In this document: positions 32,134 through 42,791 of the stretch, piece after piece
Layout: the number at the start of each line of letters is the position of its first letter
How positions within the stretch are numbered: position 1 is the first letter of the stretch
Source: Rebecca billardiae RCC1528
Taxonomy: Eukaryota; Haptophyta
Reading direction: 5' to 3'
Assembly: GCA_965240325.2 (NCBI GenBank)
Contig: OZ251254.1
Span: 799,843 to 863,842 of the forward strand
DNA: 64,000 nucleotides
Notes under the pieces: generated by a model
The model's input: the letters and a program-made list of their open reading frames with translations, nothing else
Told to the model about the DNA's origin: nothing
Database searches by the model: none
Translations under genes and position numbers: made by a program

Positions 32134-33048
32134 AGTCGCGGCGTGCGGAAGCAGCGGCGCAGCGCGGGCGGCGCGTCGGACTGCACCGGCGCGTGCTCGA
32201 GCAGTGCCGCCTTCCTCCGCGTCGCCTCGCTCCCGCCCGCGCGGCCAGAGTCGCACTCTGCCGCCGCCTCCTTCAAGCGCCACGCCACCGAGCCGCGCGG
32301 CTCTGAGAGCGGCTCGTTCGGCCACCACCCTGCCCACCCGGCGGCGTACGCCTCTTCCTACTCGCGCGCGGACTCGGCGGAGTCGGACAGCGTGCTGGCG
32401 AGGCTCGAGGCGGCGGGCGGGGGCGGGGGCGGCGGCGGCGGCGGCGGCTCGCACGGCTGCGCGCAGCTCGCCGCGCCGACGGGCGTGCGCGCGAGCGCGC
32501 GCGCGGGCGGCGGCGCGTACGCGCCCAAGCAGCGGCTCGGCCGCAGCCGGCAGTCGTCGTCGGGGCTCGAGCTGGGCGCAGCGCAGCACGGCGCGCAGCA
32601 CGGCGCGCAGCACGGCGGCCACGGCGTGGACGACTCGCCGCAGCAGCGCGCGCGCACGGCGGCGGCGCTGCACGGCGCGCACGGCGGCGGCGGCGCGGAC
32701 AACTCGCCGCAGCAGCGCGCGCGCACGGCGGCGGCGCTGAGCGCAGGGCTGCACGGCTACACGCGCCTCGCCGAGCCCGCGCCGCCCTCTTGCTCCAGCA
32801 CCGCGTCCGCGTCCGCGTCCGCGCGCTCGGCGCGCGCCGAGCACGAGGGGCGCAGCGCGAGCGCGGACGAGGACTTCTTCTCCGCGATGCTGGCGCGCGC
32901 GCGCGGCTCGGTCTCCGCGTGTGAGCCGGACGCGGGTCTGTACACGCTGCCGCTCACCACGCCGCACCTCTCCGCAGCCACCAGCCGCCGGCTGACGCCG
33001 CCCGCCGGCTGCTCCGACGGCTCGGATGCGGAGGACGAGGAGCCGTGA
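29368..33048 (+). CDS. CNNM/CorC-type transporter (DUF21 plus CBS pair)
   Basis: This is a predicted membrane protein of the CNNM/ACDP (CorC, Mam3) family, linked to Mg2+ transport and metal homeostasis. The start at 29368 has a strong context (CCCACCATGG) and sits where family similarity begins. Exons are 29368-29854 and 29939-33048 (1198 aa). The 84-nt GT-AG intron keeps frame, and splicing yields the family junction LLDWLLGDEHGPHLYGRGEL. The DUF21 part (about aa 12-185) has hydrophobic segments with AGLMSGLTVGLLSL, LLLSNATAMESLPL and FGEVIPQAI. The CBS pair (about aa 297-556) has MMTPWSDV, SRLPVIG, VRGVLLVNAL, FQRGRCHMALV and VEDVLEELIGEEIEDEFD, but is broken by Gly-rich inserts. About 640 disordered residues follow. 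The promoter region contains element E10. Confidence 0.9.
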
Positions 33049-33351
33049 CCGTGACGCCCCCGACGGGCAGCGCCTTGCAGCGACTATGCACGGTGCCGCA
33101 GTGCGCTGCCGCCGAGTCGCGCGGCGGTCATCGCGCGCGCGCGCTATAGCTTAGTATTAGCTTATTAGCATTAGTGGTACGGGGGGTCCAAGCCAGCAGC
33201 CCACCGATTGGTGATATTTGACAACCGCCATGCCATGTTCTAAATTACTATAACTGTAGGCGTCTGATGAGCGTGACGCAGTGACGCTTGCGGAGTCAGC
33301 GCAGATTAAAAAGACCGGACGGCGTTTGTCCACCTGGCGCAACGCCCCTGC
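33049..33351. other. 3' flank of the CNNM-like gene with a solo end of the nested-type element
   Basis: From about 33180 the sequence (GGGGGGTCCAAGCCAGCAGC..., TTTGACAACC, GTCTGATGAGCGTGACG) resembles the left end of the element at 14657-17060. No matching right end was seen downstream. The foldback element starts at 33352. Confidence 0.6.
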
Positions 33352-34465
33352 CAAGGGAGTCAAGGGTGCCCGCGCCCCAGTGGCGCGCTCGGCGGATGTG
33401 AGCACACAGATTTTTGCCCGCGGCCTGTGGCGGGCGGCGGCGAGGGCGTGCTGATGCTCCGGTGGCGGAGCGAGCGCACGGGGCACGGCGCTGCGGGCGC
33501 GGATGTGCCCGCGAAGCCGGCGCGTGCGGACGGGCAGTTGCGGGAGAGCATATGGCGCCCTCCTGCGCCGCGCGACTTGCGCCACGCCTCTTTCGCCTCG
33601 GCTCAGAGCAGCGCGCACGCACGCGCCGCCTCAAGGCCAGCCTTGCCGCGCCGCAGCCGGCCGCGCGCGCGCCGTGTGCGGCGTGGTCGGGAAGGAGCGG
33701 GCGCTGCTGCCGGGCGAGATGGCGACATCGCGTGCGCACGCCATGCCGCCCCGTGGCGCCGCGAAAGGGCACGAGAACGGATCCGCACAGCTGTTGACGA
33801 GTGCTGATTACTTGTCGTGCCTGAAGCCAGACCTGAGCTCGAAGAAGATGATGAAAGAGCATCAGCGCGAGGAAAGCGTCGCACCCAGCACTTCTGCATG
33901 ACCACGCGGTGATGAACATTCATGTAAGAGTAGCCCGCGTGCCCGTCTGGCACTGTTCTGCGTCTCAATGATCGTCCCGACAAGGGTCACGACCGCGAGG
34001 CCGTGCACACCATTTGTGACAAGTCAAAGAGGCATGCAAACGGACCGACGACGCACTCGTCAAGGCGTGGCGGGGCGGCATGGCGTGCGCGCATGATGTC
34101 GCCATCTCGCCCGGCAGCAGCGCCCGCTCCTTCCCGACCACGCCGCGCACGGCGCGCGCGCGGCCGGCTGCGGCGCGGCAAGGCTGGCCTTGAGGCGGCG
34201 CGTGCGTGCGCGCTGCTCTGAGCCGAGGCGAAAGAGGCGTGGCGCAAGTCGCGCGGCGCAGGAGGGCGCCATATGCTCTCCCGCAACTGCCCGTCCGCAC
34301 GCGCCGGCTTCGCGGGCACATCCGCGCCCGCAGCGCCGTGCCCCGTGCGCTCGCTCCGCCACCGGAGCACGCCCTCGCCGCCGCCCGCCGCAGGCCGCGG
34401 GCAAAAATCTGTGTGCTCACATCCGCCGAGCGCGCCACTGGGGCGCGGGCACCCTTGACTCCCTT
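33352..34465. mobile_element. Foldback element with nearly perfect 400-bp arms
   Basis: The left arm 33352-33753 and right arm 34071-34465 are inverted copies with only a few differences (for example about 6 extra bases, GATGCT, in the left arm). They enclose a 317-bp loop of different sequence. The arms have no protein-like frame. A transcript across it would form a hairpin of about 395 bp. It ends 67 bp before the ATG of the next gene. Confidence 0.85.
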
Positions 34466-34532
34466 GCCCCTGCCCCGCCGGGTGAGTGACTGTCACTGAG
34501 TGTCCGAGACAGCCACTCGTCGTCGCGTCGCC

Positions 34533-35749
34533 ATGGCGCCCGGCGACGCCTCGCGCGCGCGAGCGAGCGGGGCCGGCGGCCGCGCGGCGCGGCGCGCGGT
34601 GGCGGCGGCGGCGCTCGTGCTGCTCGCGGGCGCCCTCCCCGGAGCGCTCGGCGCGCGCTACCACCTCTGCGCCTTCCACTGCCCCGGCTGCGCCGACGCC
34701 CCGTGGCTCTCGTGCCGCCCCGAGCCATGCGACGCCGCGCTGCCCGAGGACGGGTGCGAGGGCGGCGCGGAGGCGCAGCGCCTCGCCGTCGTGCGCGAGG
34801 GGGACGAGCGCGTGCGCAACGCCACCGAGCTCCCGCTGGACGGCCCCGAGGCGTGCGCCGCCGCCATCGCCGCCGCGCCCGCGCGCGCGCTCGCCGCCGC
34901 GGCGCGCGCCAACGCGAACGCTGCCACCGCCGCCGCCGCCGCCGCCGCCGCCGCGGACGAGGGCGCAGCCGAGGCTGGCGCGTCGGACGAGGAGGCGGAG
35001 GGCGACGACCCCGCTCCGCCCCCGCCGCCCAGCTGGGCGCGCCCCGCGTGGGGCTCCTTCGCCGAGCGCTGCGCCGTGTGCATGCAGCTCGTGCGCGCGG
35101 CCGAGCGGCTGCTCGCCGAGGCCGCGCACGGCGCGGCCGCGCACGAGGACGCGGCCGCGCTGTGCGCCGCGGCGCGCGCGCGCGCGCGGCGCGCGATCCA
35201 GTCGGTGCGCTCGTGCAGGCTGAGCCGGCACGCGCGCCGCCGGGCGCTCGAGGCCGCCGGCCGCGCGTACGACGCCGAGGAGGGCGCGGTGCGCGCGCGC
35301 GCCGCGCCGCGCGCGCCGCGGCCGAGCGCGCCGCACTGCGCGCCACCGCCCGCGCCGCGCCGCCGCTCACGCGCGCGCGCGCGCGCCGCGCGGTGCCGGC
35401 GCAGTGCGCCGAGCTCGCCGCGGAGCTGGCGGACGAGACGTGCGCCGCCGTGCTCGAGCACGCGCGCGCGCGCGCCGCGGGCCAGCCCGCTGTGCCCTCC
35501 GCCGCCGCGCTGCGCGCGCGCATCGGCGCCGCGTGCGGGCGCAAGATGAGCGCGCGCGCGCGCGCGGACGGCAGCGCGCAGTGCGGCGCCGTGCCCGGCG
35601 CGCTGACGTGCGAGCCCGCGCCTGACCGGACGTATTGGGTGGCGGGCGTGAGCTGCGCGCTCGGCGGCGTGCTCTTCTGGGCGCAGCTCGCCTCGTTCAG
35701 CCGCTTCAAGCGCGCGCAGGCCGTGGGCAGCTACCTGCATGACGAGTGA
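34533..35749 (+). CDS. Secreted or ER membrane protein, cysteine-rich, saposin/canopy-like
   Basis: Exons are 34533-35288 and 35405-35749 (366 aa); the 116-nt intron (GTGCGC...GGCGCAG) lies between codons. An N-terminal signal peptide (AVAAAALVLLAGALPGALG, about aa 22-40) is followed by a Cys-rich segment (CAFHCPGCAD, WLSCRPEPC). An Ala/acidic linker leads to CAVCMQLVRAAERLL with further Cys spaced to CAELAAELADETC and CGRK. This resembles a saposin-B or canopy (DUF3456) fold, in which CxxC opens a helical disulphide domain. A hydrophobic segment (WVAGVSCALGGVLFWAQL) near the end suggests a type I anchor, with the C-terminus LHDE. The family assignment is tentative, from Cys pattern and length. 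The foldback element sits in its promoter region. Confidence 0.6.
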
Positions 35750-36926
35750 TCAATTGTGATGATGATGATGCTGATTGATGACGAAGTCGAAGACTCGTGA
35801 GATGATCGTCATTGTCATCAATGTCATCATTGCATATATGCATGAATAATATATAATACTACGACTCATCGTCGCGTCATCGTCGTCGTCATATATATAT
35901 ATATCATATATATATACGTCGTTAATATATATATATATATGACCACCGCGGTGGCGCGTGCGCGTCGACGCCAGACGTTGCGTCGAGCTTCCGCTCGGCG
36001 ATGGAGTGATGGGCGACTATGAGGGGGGGGGGACGACGGCGAGGAGCGCTGATCCTGGTGTTTGTCTCTGCTGCTCCGATCTGCTGCTACAGCAGCTTGC
36101 TGAAGTCTGACGCCTGCCCGTTGCAGCATACCACGTCCGTTAATATATCTATATCTATACATCTATATATCGCGCATCAGATTATTGCGCCGCGCCGCCA
36201 CGCCTCATCGGATGACGACATCGGACATGACGACGGATGATCGACGACGGACGACGCCGCGGGACGCGAGTCATCATCGGCATCCGCGTGCTCGCTGCGC
36301 TCCGAGCGGCCGGCGCGGCCGCGCGGCGGCACTACTACTACGGCACAGTGAGCAGACGACTGCTACGACTGCGACGACGGACTGTGATGCGAGTGACTCA
36401 GCAGCCGTCTGCCGTGACAGCGCCTATGTACACGTACTAGCCGTCCGCAGCGCGCGCGCCGCAGTCCGATACTTATCGGCCCGGCGGCGTCCCCGGCGCC
36501 GGCGGCGGGTGGCTGTTGGCCCGCGCCGCCGTTGGCGTTGCCACCCGCGGGCAGGGCCCCCGCCCACCGCCATGGGCATCGCGGGCGCGGGCCCGGCGGA
36601 CGCGGGCGATGAGTCCGGGCCGCGGGACGTGACTCAGTGTCGTGACGACCGCCGGCACGTCAGCAGGCAGCGGTGGCGCACCGGCCGCACCCCGGCGGCA
36701 GCGACTGTGGAGCGTGGTGGTGCGGCGTGCTGCTGAGCGCTGCCGAGCGAGCGAGGCGCCAAGGCTGCTGCCAGGGCTGCTGCCAGGGCTGCTGCCAGGG
36801 CTGCCGCCCCTCCCAGCGCGTGTGCGTCCGAGCAGGCCAGCGCAGCGCGTGTGCGCTCGTGGGCCGAGATCGGGTGGCCGCCATGCACCAGCCGCGTGGC
36901 GCGCGGCCCGTGGCCGCACGCGTCTG
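35750..36926. other. Intergenic stretch with AT repeats, no gene recognised
   Basis: It contains TA-rich microsatellite blocks (about 35895-35940), GAT/CAT-rich DNA directly after the upstream gene, and a short GCTGCTGCCAGG tandem repeat (about 36766-36806). It lies between the 3' ends of two convergent genes. Confidence 0.5.
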
Positions 36927-38489
<1,563 letters not shown>

Positions 38490-38635
38490 CGCACGCACCC
38501 ACCGGCGGAGCGCTCAGCGCGGCGCCGAGGTGCAGCGCACGCAGCCGAGTCGCACTACTACTCGTACGGAGGCCGCCCGCACGATGGCGGCGGCGCGCGG
38601 CTGAACCGCTTTTGGGAGGGAGCTTGCTCAGGCTG
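38490..38635. promoter_or_regulatory. Bidirectional promoter region, RAB6 / alpha-beta hydrolase
   Basis: Only 146 bp separate the two divergent start codons. No TATA box is evident. If the annotated starts are right, both core promoters and 5' UTRs must fit here. Confidence 0.5.
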
Positions 38636-39517
38636 ATGGTCGCGGCGGAGCCGGGCATCCGCGTGCAGTACGCGACGGGCATCGAATCCGGCCCGTCCGA
38701 CGCCAAGGCGCGCGTGCTCGCGCGCGACTTTGCCGTGCGCACGCCGGACATGCGCGTGGGCGCCGCGCGCGCGTGGAAGCGCAACTCGCTCGCGCGCGCC
38801 GCGCTGCGCTCCGGCGGCGGCGCGTGGCTGGGCGTGCTTTCGCTCGCGCTGCTGCTCGCCGCGGCGCGCCCGTCGACGAGCACGCCCGCCCGGCTCGCCG
38901 CCACCACGCTGCTCGTCGCCGCGCTCCGCGCCCTCGTGCGCGAGGGCGTCGCGAATGCGTTCGAGGCGAGCGCCGCCGTGCACCGCGCCGCGCTCGCCGA
39001 CGCGCGGCACGCGCCCGACGTTCTCGTGGGCTCGAGCTGGGGCGCGGCGGTGCTGCTCCGCCTGCGCGACGAGGGCGCGTGGCACGGCCCGATGGTGCTC
39101 ATCGCGCCCGCCGCCGGCCGCGTGCACCGGCTGCTGCCGCGCGCGCGCGCGCGCGCCGACGCGCTGCGCGCGCCGTGGCCGCGCGCGCCGCGCGCCGACG
39201 CGCGCGCGGAGGAGGTGCTGGTCGTGCACGGCGCGCGCGACCCGATCGTGCCGGTGCGCGACTCGGAGGCGCTCTGCGCTGCGCGCGGCTACCGCCTCGT
39301 CGTCGTGCGTGACGGCGGCCACGTGTGCCGCCAAGCGCTCGAGTCGGCGCCGGCAGCGCACGGCGCCAGCCTGGCCGTGCCACCGGGCGCGCGCGCGGAC
39401 GGCAGCGCGCCGCGCAGCGTGCTCGCCGCGCTCGTGCGCGAGCAGGTGCGGCTGGCGCGCGCGCGGGCCGCCGAGTGCGAGGCCGAGGCGTGCGGCGCGC
39501 CGCAGGGCGGGCGATGA
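38636..39517 (+). CDS. Alpha/beta-hydrolase-fold protein
   Basis: This is a predicted serine hydrolase of unknown substrate (293 aa from the ATG at 38636; a few codons upstream are open but lack an ATG). The N-terminus has VQYATGIESGPSDAKARVL, the first strand and following turn typical of small YqiA-like or thioesterase-like hydrolases. A hydrophobic insert (GVLSLALLLAAA) could be a cap or membrane-contact helix. The nucleophile elbow is GSSWG (Ser codon 39035). Asp lies in VVHGARDPIVPV and His in RDGGHVC, giving a complete Ser-Asp-His triad in the right order. It is a single exon with a low-complexity Arg/Ala-rich C-terminus. The target (esterase, lipase or peptidase) cannot be told from sequence. 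Confidence 0.75.
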   Translation: MVAAEPGIRVQYATGIESGPSDAKARVLARDFAVRTPDMRVGAARAWKRNSLARAALRSGGGAWLGVLSLALLLAAARPSTSTPARLAATTLLVAALRALVREGVANAFEASAAVHRAALADARHAPDVLVGSSWGAAVLLRLRDEGAWHGPMVLIAPAAGRVHRLLPRARARADALRAPWPRAPRADARAEEVLVVHGARDPIVPVRDSEALCAARGYRLVVVRDGGHVCRQALESAPAAHGASLAVPPGARADGSAPRSVLAALVREQVRLARARAAECEAEACGAPQGGR

Positions 39518-39932
39518 CACGCCGCGCGTGGCTCACGGCCGCCGTTTGACGACGTACGTTTTGACGTATAGTCGTTTCCGGCCGTCCGGCGGCACTTTTC
39601 CGTCTCCGATTAATTTTGCCGCCGTTTGCGGTGTTCCGCCGTGCCAATCGGGCGCTAATCTCGTTACTCAGTCCGACGTGAGCCAATGATCTGACACCCA
39701 TGTCACCTGGCTCGGCGGCCAATGAATCATGCCTCAGCTACGTCACGCGGTGTGTCACAATGATCGAGCCGCAGGCGTCAGGACGGGCTCAGCGGGCGGC
39801 GGCAGGCCGTGGCGACGTTCAGGGCCAGGCGGGGCGGCGCTTCAGCCGGGGCGGCGGGGTTCGGAGCGTGTGCTCGGACCACCGCCGCGGGGCGAGCGGG
39901 GCGGCACCTGTGGAGACGTCAGCAAGCCGGGC
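39518..39932. other. Short region between convergent genes
   Basis: Mixed-composition DNA between the hydrolase stop and the stop of the opposite-strand zinc-binding gene. It holds the 3' UTRs at most; nothing else was seen. Confidence 0.5.
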
Positions 39933-40370
39933 TCAGACAGCCGAGACCACGGAGGCCTGCACCATGAAGCGGCCAGTTCGTCGCAAGCTGCTGGCGCCGC
40001 CCTCGAGCTTGGTCGCCGCGTACAGCCGTCCGCGCATGCCGGCGGAGAGGTTGCGGTGGAGCGGGAGCGGCTCCTGCTTGTGCGCAAGCTTCCGCGGGGA
40101 GGCGCCCAGGCGCATCTCCGCGGTGGAGTGGCTCTTGCGCAGCGCGTTCGTGATGGCGCTCACGATCAGCTTGGGCTCGATCTGCCCGAGCTCGTCCGCG
40201 CCGTCGACGTCGTTGTCCTCGACGGCGGCGAGAGCGGCAGCGTGGTCGCGGTGCGCGGCGCAGCAGAAGGCGAAGCCGTCGAGCATGAAGAGCTCAGAGT
40301 CGGGGGAGAGGCGCCACCCACACAGCGGGCACGTCGTCTCTTGTGTTTGTTGGTCGGGGGACGGCGGCAT
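39933..40370 (-). CDS. Small protein with FLZ-like zinc-binding motif
   Basis: A 145-aa single-exon protein from the ATG at 40370. Residues about 14-40 read TTCPLCGWRLSPDSELFML followed by DGFAFCCAAHRDH. The spacing CxxC...FC-x3-H resembles the FLZ (DUF581) zinc finger of plants (CxxC...FCSxECR) with His in place of the last Cys. FLZ proteins act as scaffolds for the SnRK1 kinase, but that link is only by analogy. The remainder is basic and unstructured. The body is not Arg-rich noise and the frame has balanced composition, which supports a real gene. It is convergent with the hydrolase gene. Confidence 0.5.
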   Translation of the reverse strand: MPPSPDQQTQETTCPLCGWRLSPDSELFMLDGFAFCCAAHRDHAAALAAVEDNDVDGADELGQIEPKLIVSAITNALRKSHSTAEMRLGASPRKLAHKQEPLPLHRNLSAGMRGRLYAATKLEGGASSLRRTGRFMVQASVVSAV

Positions 40371-41601
40371 CGGGAAGGTCGCGCGCAATGTGGGTCGGGT
40401 TGGAAGTGGGTGGGTTGAGTCAAGCCGGGGTTGAGTTTTCTCGGTTGAGTAAAACTTATCGGGGTTCGGATGGTTCGTCCGCGATATGATAATGCGGGCG
40501 CGTCAAACCCCCCTATGCGTATGCGAGCGGGTAGTTTTCAAGCGCGTTCTTGCACTTTTCGCTTGAGTGCGCACCCGTGTTGCAGCCTGAATGTCTAATT
40601 GTAGGTCCCGATTTGGAGGCTCCGCATTCAACGTCTTTGTTATGAAAATCATTATATCGACGAAATGTACGAGCGACCTGAAAAGTAGATCCGGGTTTGC
40701 TGCTATGTATTCAGGCCGGTCGCTTCCAAGTGGATTGTATCGACGAATCTCGGCCGTTGTACCCGCTTCGCAGAGTACCCGGATTCGCAGACCTACCCAG
40801 TGCTTCTATGATCGATCGTCAACGTTTCATACTCATCAACAGCCCAATACAAGGAGGAATTCTGAAATTCCGTAGCAAACCAGCGCACCTGTATCGGACG
40901 AACTTCTCACATGCGAAAGCAGTCAAATTCTCACATATGGGACTGGGTACGTCAGCAAAGCATTCGAACACTGCTCACGACGCCTGGTCATCTATTAATG
41001 AACGATACAGGACTCGCAAACAGTCACGACTGTTCATCAATCTTGCATTGGCGTGATTCTCCAACCGATTTTCGAGCTTCTTGGGGATTCAATAATAATC
41101 GATTTGTCCACACCGGTGTCCGCCTGTCCGGCGCCACCCGAACCAAGGTTGTCAGTCCGGGAAAATAGCCCGGAAATCCGGAATCGAATCCCGGAATCCG
41201 AGGCATTGCAGAATCCGGGCCGGCTTATGCCGGGCCGTGCCCATTACGACATCCGGCAGCAAGCGGACTTATGCCGCACTCCGGTGCACTTGGGCCAGAC
41301 TCAGAGTGCCGAACGCAAACCGACCGGGGCCACGCATGCACTAGTCACTAGCGCGTCGGCGTGCGGCAGCAACGCGCTCCAACAGTAGCACCGGTCGCCG
41401 CACTCGTATTGGCATCCGGCGTGACATGGGTTACTCCATCGCGGGTGGCGACGATCATACACGCCATCTGTCCGAGCGCCGTCGCAAGCCGGTGAAGCCC
41501 GCGTGCGCGCCCGGAGCCGCGGCTCCGCCCCGGCTCAATCGCTCGGTCGGCGCGTCCTACGAGTGCTTCCGCAGCCAGACGGGCCTGCCAGCGCGGCGGG
41601 C
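40371..41601. other. Lower-GC intergenic stretch
   Basis: About 1.2 kb with visibly lower GC than the flanking genes. Several 60-119-codon frames exist but none is conserved-looking. Short CCGGAATC-type direct repeats occur near 41172-41215. No RNA gene was recognised. Confidence 0.5.
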
Positions 41602-42435
41602 CTAGTCGTCACGCAGACCGAGCAGCAGCTTGGTGCGCTGGTATATGGGGTCGAGCGCCTTGTCGTACGGGTGCTCCTTCGAGGGCACCTCGAGGATGGC
41701 CGGCCGCTTCTCGCCGCGCTCCGCCCACTTGTCGAGCGTGCTGCGCATCTCGTGTGCGATCTGCGCGCGCAGTCAAAGGGCGCGGCGGCGGGCGCGCGCG
41801 GCGGGCTCAGCGCGGCGAGGGGCGAGCGTCGCGCGACGCGCGCGCGCGCGCGCACGCACGTATTGGTTGATGAGCAGCACGGAGATGCGCGGGTCGTTGC
41901 AGAACTTGAAGAAGGCGTCCTCGATCTGCGTCGAGGTCGTCTCTGCACGCGCACACGCGCGCACGCACGCACACGCGCACGCACGCAGAGGCTCAGACGC
42001 GGCGGGCGGGCTCGGCCGAGCGCGCGCGAGCGGCCGGTCGCGGGCTCCCGCGCGGCGAGGCCGCCAGCCCCACGAGTGCACCGCGCGACACGGACGGCGC
42101 CGCCACCACCACCCGCGGCGTGCGCGCACTCGCGTCGACGACGAGGAAGTTGGAGTTGCGCTTCTCGTCGGTGTTGCCGCAGCCGGCGAGGAGCATGCCC
42201 GTCACCGTGTCGTCATCCCCGATGATGGCCAGCAGGCCGTCGCTGCTCCCCTTGAAGACCGACTTCTCCGGCCTGCGAGCCAGCGCGCGCGCGCGCGTAC
42301 GGGGGAGCGCGCCCGCCGGCCAGAGGCGCGCGTGAGCCGAGCGCTCCGGCCGAGCTGCGCGCGGCGGCGGATGCGCCCCGCCCAGCTCGCCGTGCGCGCC
42401 CTGCACGCGCTCTGCGCCCGCGCCAGCGCGCGCAT
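41602..42435 (-). CDS. ATP6V1F: V-type H+-ATPase subunit F
   Basis: This is the central-stalk subunit of the V1 sector of the vacuolar proton pump, which couples ATP hydrolysis to the Vo rotor. Firm exons (minus) are 42272-42130, 41942-41860 and 41760-41602, joined by GT-AG introns. Splicing yields the family sequence: KSVFKGSSDGLLAIIGDDDT, TGMLLAGCGNTDEKRNSNFL, KTTSTQIEDAFFKF, ISVLLINQY, IAHEMRSTLDKWAE and PAILEVPSKEHPYD. The first exon encodes only a few residues and is uncertain. An ATG at 42435 (donor at 42406) and one at 42458 both fit the phase. With the former, the protein is about 137 aa, close to the usual 115-130. It is divergent from the EF-hand/WD40 gene. Confidence 0.9.
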
Positions 42436-42791
42436 CGGCACGCCGATGGCGCGCACATGGCTGCTGCTCGGCCCCTGCAGCCCGAAGATGAGGTGCTCCC
42501 TCGGCGGCCCCGAGATGATGCCTGGCTGCCTGCTGACCAGGGCAGTCCGGCTCGCCGGCTGAAGCGCGGGCCTGGCCGTGAGTCCGGGGCACAAGGACGG
42601 GTGGATCCGACGAAACTGAAACGGCGGTTTCCTCGGCCGGTGTGTTGCACCCGGTGCAGCAGTTCCCAAGCAGCAGGCGGCGCAATGGTGGTGTCGCGCC
42701 GCTGCAGCTGCTGAGCTTGCGGCGCGCGCATACCCTCCGCCCCCCGCTCAGCCGCACCCACCGCGCCCCCCCCCCCCCGCGCGCAAGCGCC
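42436..42791. promoter_or_regulatory. Divergent promoter region, V-ATPase F / EF-hand-WD40 gene
   Basis: The roughly 330-360 bp between the two opposed starts contain a C11 run just before the plus-strand ATG. No TATA element was recognised. The left boundary depends on which first exon of the V-ATPase gene is used. Confidence 0.4.

Noticed and set aside
28423-33048. A single 1541-codon open frame starting inside E10 and running through the CNNM-like gene
   Set aside because: The part before 29368 is the antisense of element E10. The conserved family sequence and a strong start context begin at 29368, so the fusion is accidental.
41160-41230. CCGGAATCGAATCCC-like string considered as a tRNA T-arm
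   Set aside because: No acceptor, D or anticodon stems can be arranged around it; it is part of a short direct-repeat patch.
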